NCBI GenBank assembly: GCA_947471745.1
Contig: CANJKZ010000117.1
Span: forward strand, 1,049,001 to 1,113,000
Direction: 5' to 3'
DNA length: 64,000 nt
From: Closterium sp. Naga37s-1
Lineage: Eukaryota > Streptophyta > Zygnematophyceae > Desmidiales > Closteriaceae
The notes beneath the pieces are model-generated. The model had not been told where the DNA came from, did not search any database, and was given only the letters and a program-made list of their open reading frames with translations. The position numbers and the translations under genes are program-made. Positions 63,493 to 64,000 of the stretch are shown here, in pieces; position 1 is the stretch's first letter; every line of letters begins with the position of its first letter.

Positions 63493-64000
63493 GTTGCCTG
63501 CATGGACACCTGACTACATCCAAGCCCCGTGCGTCAAAGCTGTCACTATAGCACGCCACTTCAACAGGGGCGCGCAGCTGTTCGCTCTTTGCTTACGCGA
63601 GTTGGCGGTTGACACCGACGGAAAGGACATCGAGAAGCTGTGTGCAGCTGTACCGCCGGATTTAGCGGAGCTGATTCGAAGGTACCCCGACATTTTCCCC
63701 GACGACCTGCCACCTGGACTGCCACCCGAGAGACCTGAGGACCACAAAATCCAGCTGGAACCTGGCGCGCAGCCGACTGTTCGGACACAGTGGCGGTTGA
63801 CCCAACCGGAACTCGAGGAGCTGCGAAGTCAAATTGACGCACTGTTGGAGAAAGGGTTCATTCGGGCCAGCACATCTCCCTTCGCAGCACCAATACTGTT
63901 CACTCCGAAGAAGGACGGCGGGCTTCGCATGTGCGTCGGCTATCGCACGCTGAACCGGGTCACCATCAAGTCTCGCTACCCAATCCCACGCACCGACGAC
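63476..64000 (+). CDS. pol: gypsy reverse transcriptase, N-terminal part
   Basis: Frame open from about 63476 to the window end in the same frame as gag. [16 protein letters not shown] continues the protease end, then [20 protein letters not shown] leads into the RT fingers: [50 protein letters not shown]. The YxDD catalytic motif is beyond the window. Confidence 0.9.

Larger units (their letters stand above)
61485..64000 (+). mobile_element. Ty3/gypsy LTR retrotransposon, 5' part, cut by window end
   Basis: Order seen: LTR, primer site, gag with zinc knuckle, aspartic protease, start of reverse transcriptase. Protease followed directly by RT, with gag in a separate frame, fits Ty3/gypsy. 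RNase H, integrase and the 3' LTR would lie beyond 64000. Confidence 0.9.

Overview
This is eukaryotic nuclear DNA from a green plant lineage. The signs are a plant-type tRNA-Ser(CGA), an mTERF-family gene, F-box-like/LRR genes, an isolated 72-bp LRR receptor-kinase exon, and two LTR retrotransposons whose primer sites resemble the plant initiator-tRNA site. GC-rich DNA, very heavy tandem repetition and a copia pol with long poly-Q and Gly/Ala linkers point to a streptophyte alga (a Closterium-like zygnematophyte is my guess). That placement is an inference.

Layout. 0-6.6 kb: tRNA-Ser(CGA), a 15-bp array, and a tandem family of degenerate exon-like modules that reappears inverted at 59.5-61 kb. 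6.6-9.1 kb: F-box-like/LRR gene 1 (+), in one frame but with two in-frame stops. 9.9-21.9 kb: a 12-kb satellite block, first 13/26-bp units rich in TGACTCA, then 15-bp units in about 15 higher-order copies. 22.8-24.4 kb: F-box-like/LRR gene 2 (-), frameshifted. 24.6-25.15 kb: a 529-bp hAT-like MITE. 26-28.4 kb: GC- and purine-rich simple arrays. 29.2-31.4 kb: a possible inverted-repeat element with tRNA-like sequences. 33-36 kb: duplicated gene fragments, including LRR and kinase pieces.

36.25-44.27 kb: a CPBP (CAAX-protease-like) membrane protease gene on the minus strand. One of its introns holds a nearly intact 7,095-bp Ty1/copia element with 129-bp LTRs differing at one base and a 5-bp target duplication. 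44.4-45.34 kb: 26-bp array. 45.4-47.9 kb: mTERF gene (-) with an in-frame TGA and a frameshift. 51.7-52.8 kb: more exon-like duplications. 53.8-56.2 kb: F-box-like/LRR gene 3 (-), frameshifted twice. 61.5-64 kb: 5' part of a Ty3/gypsy element, cut by the window end.

The three F-box-like/LRR genes are paralogues: they share an N-terminal F-box-like motif, a CRRWRRLA-type segment and LP-rich LRRs, so their protein products would most likely be substrate receptors of SCF ubiquitin ligases. All three, and the mTERF gene, carry reading-frame breaks. Whether these are real decay or sequence error is the main open question for the conventional genes.
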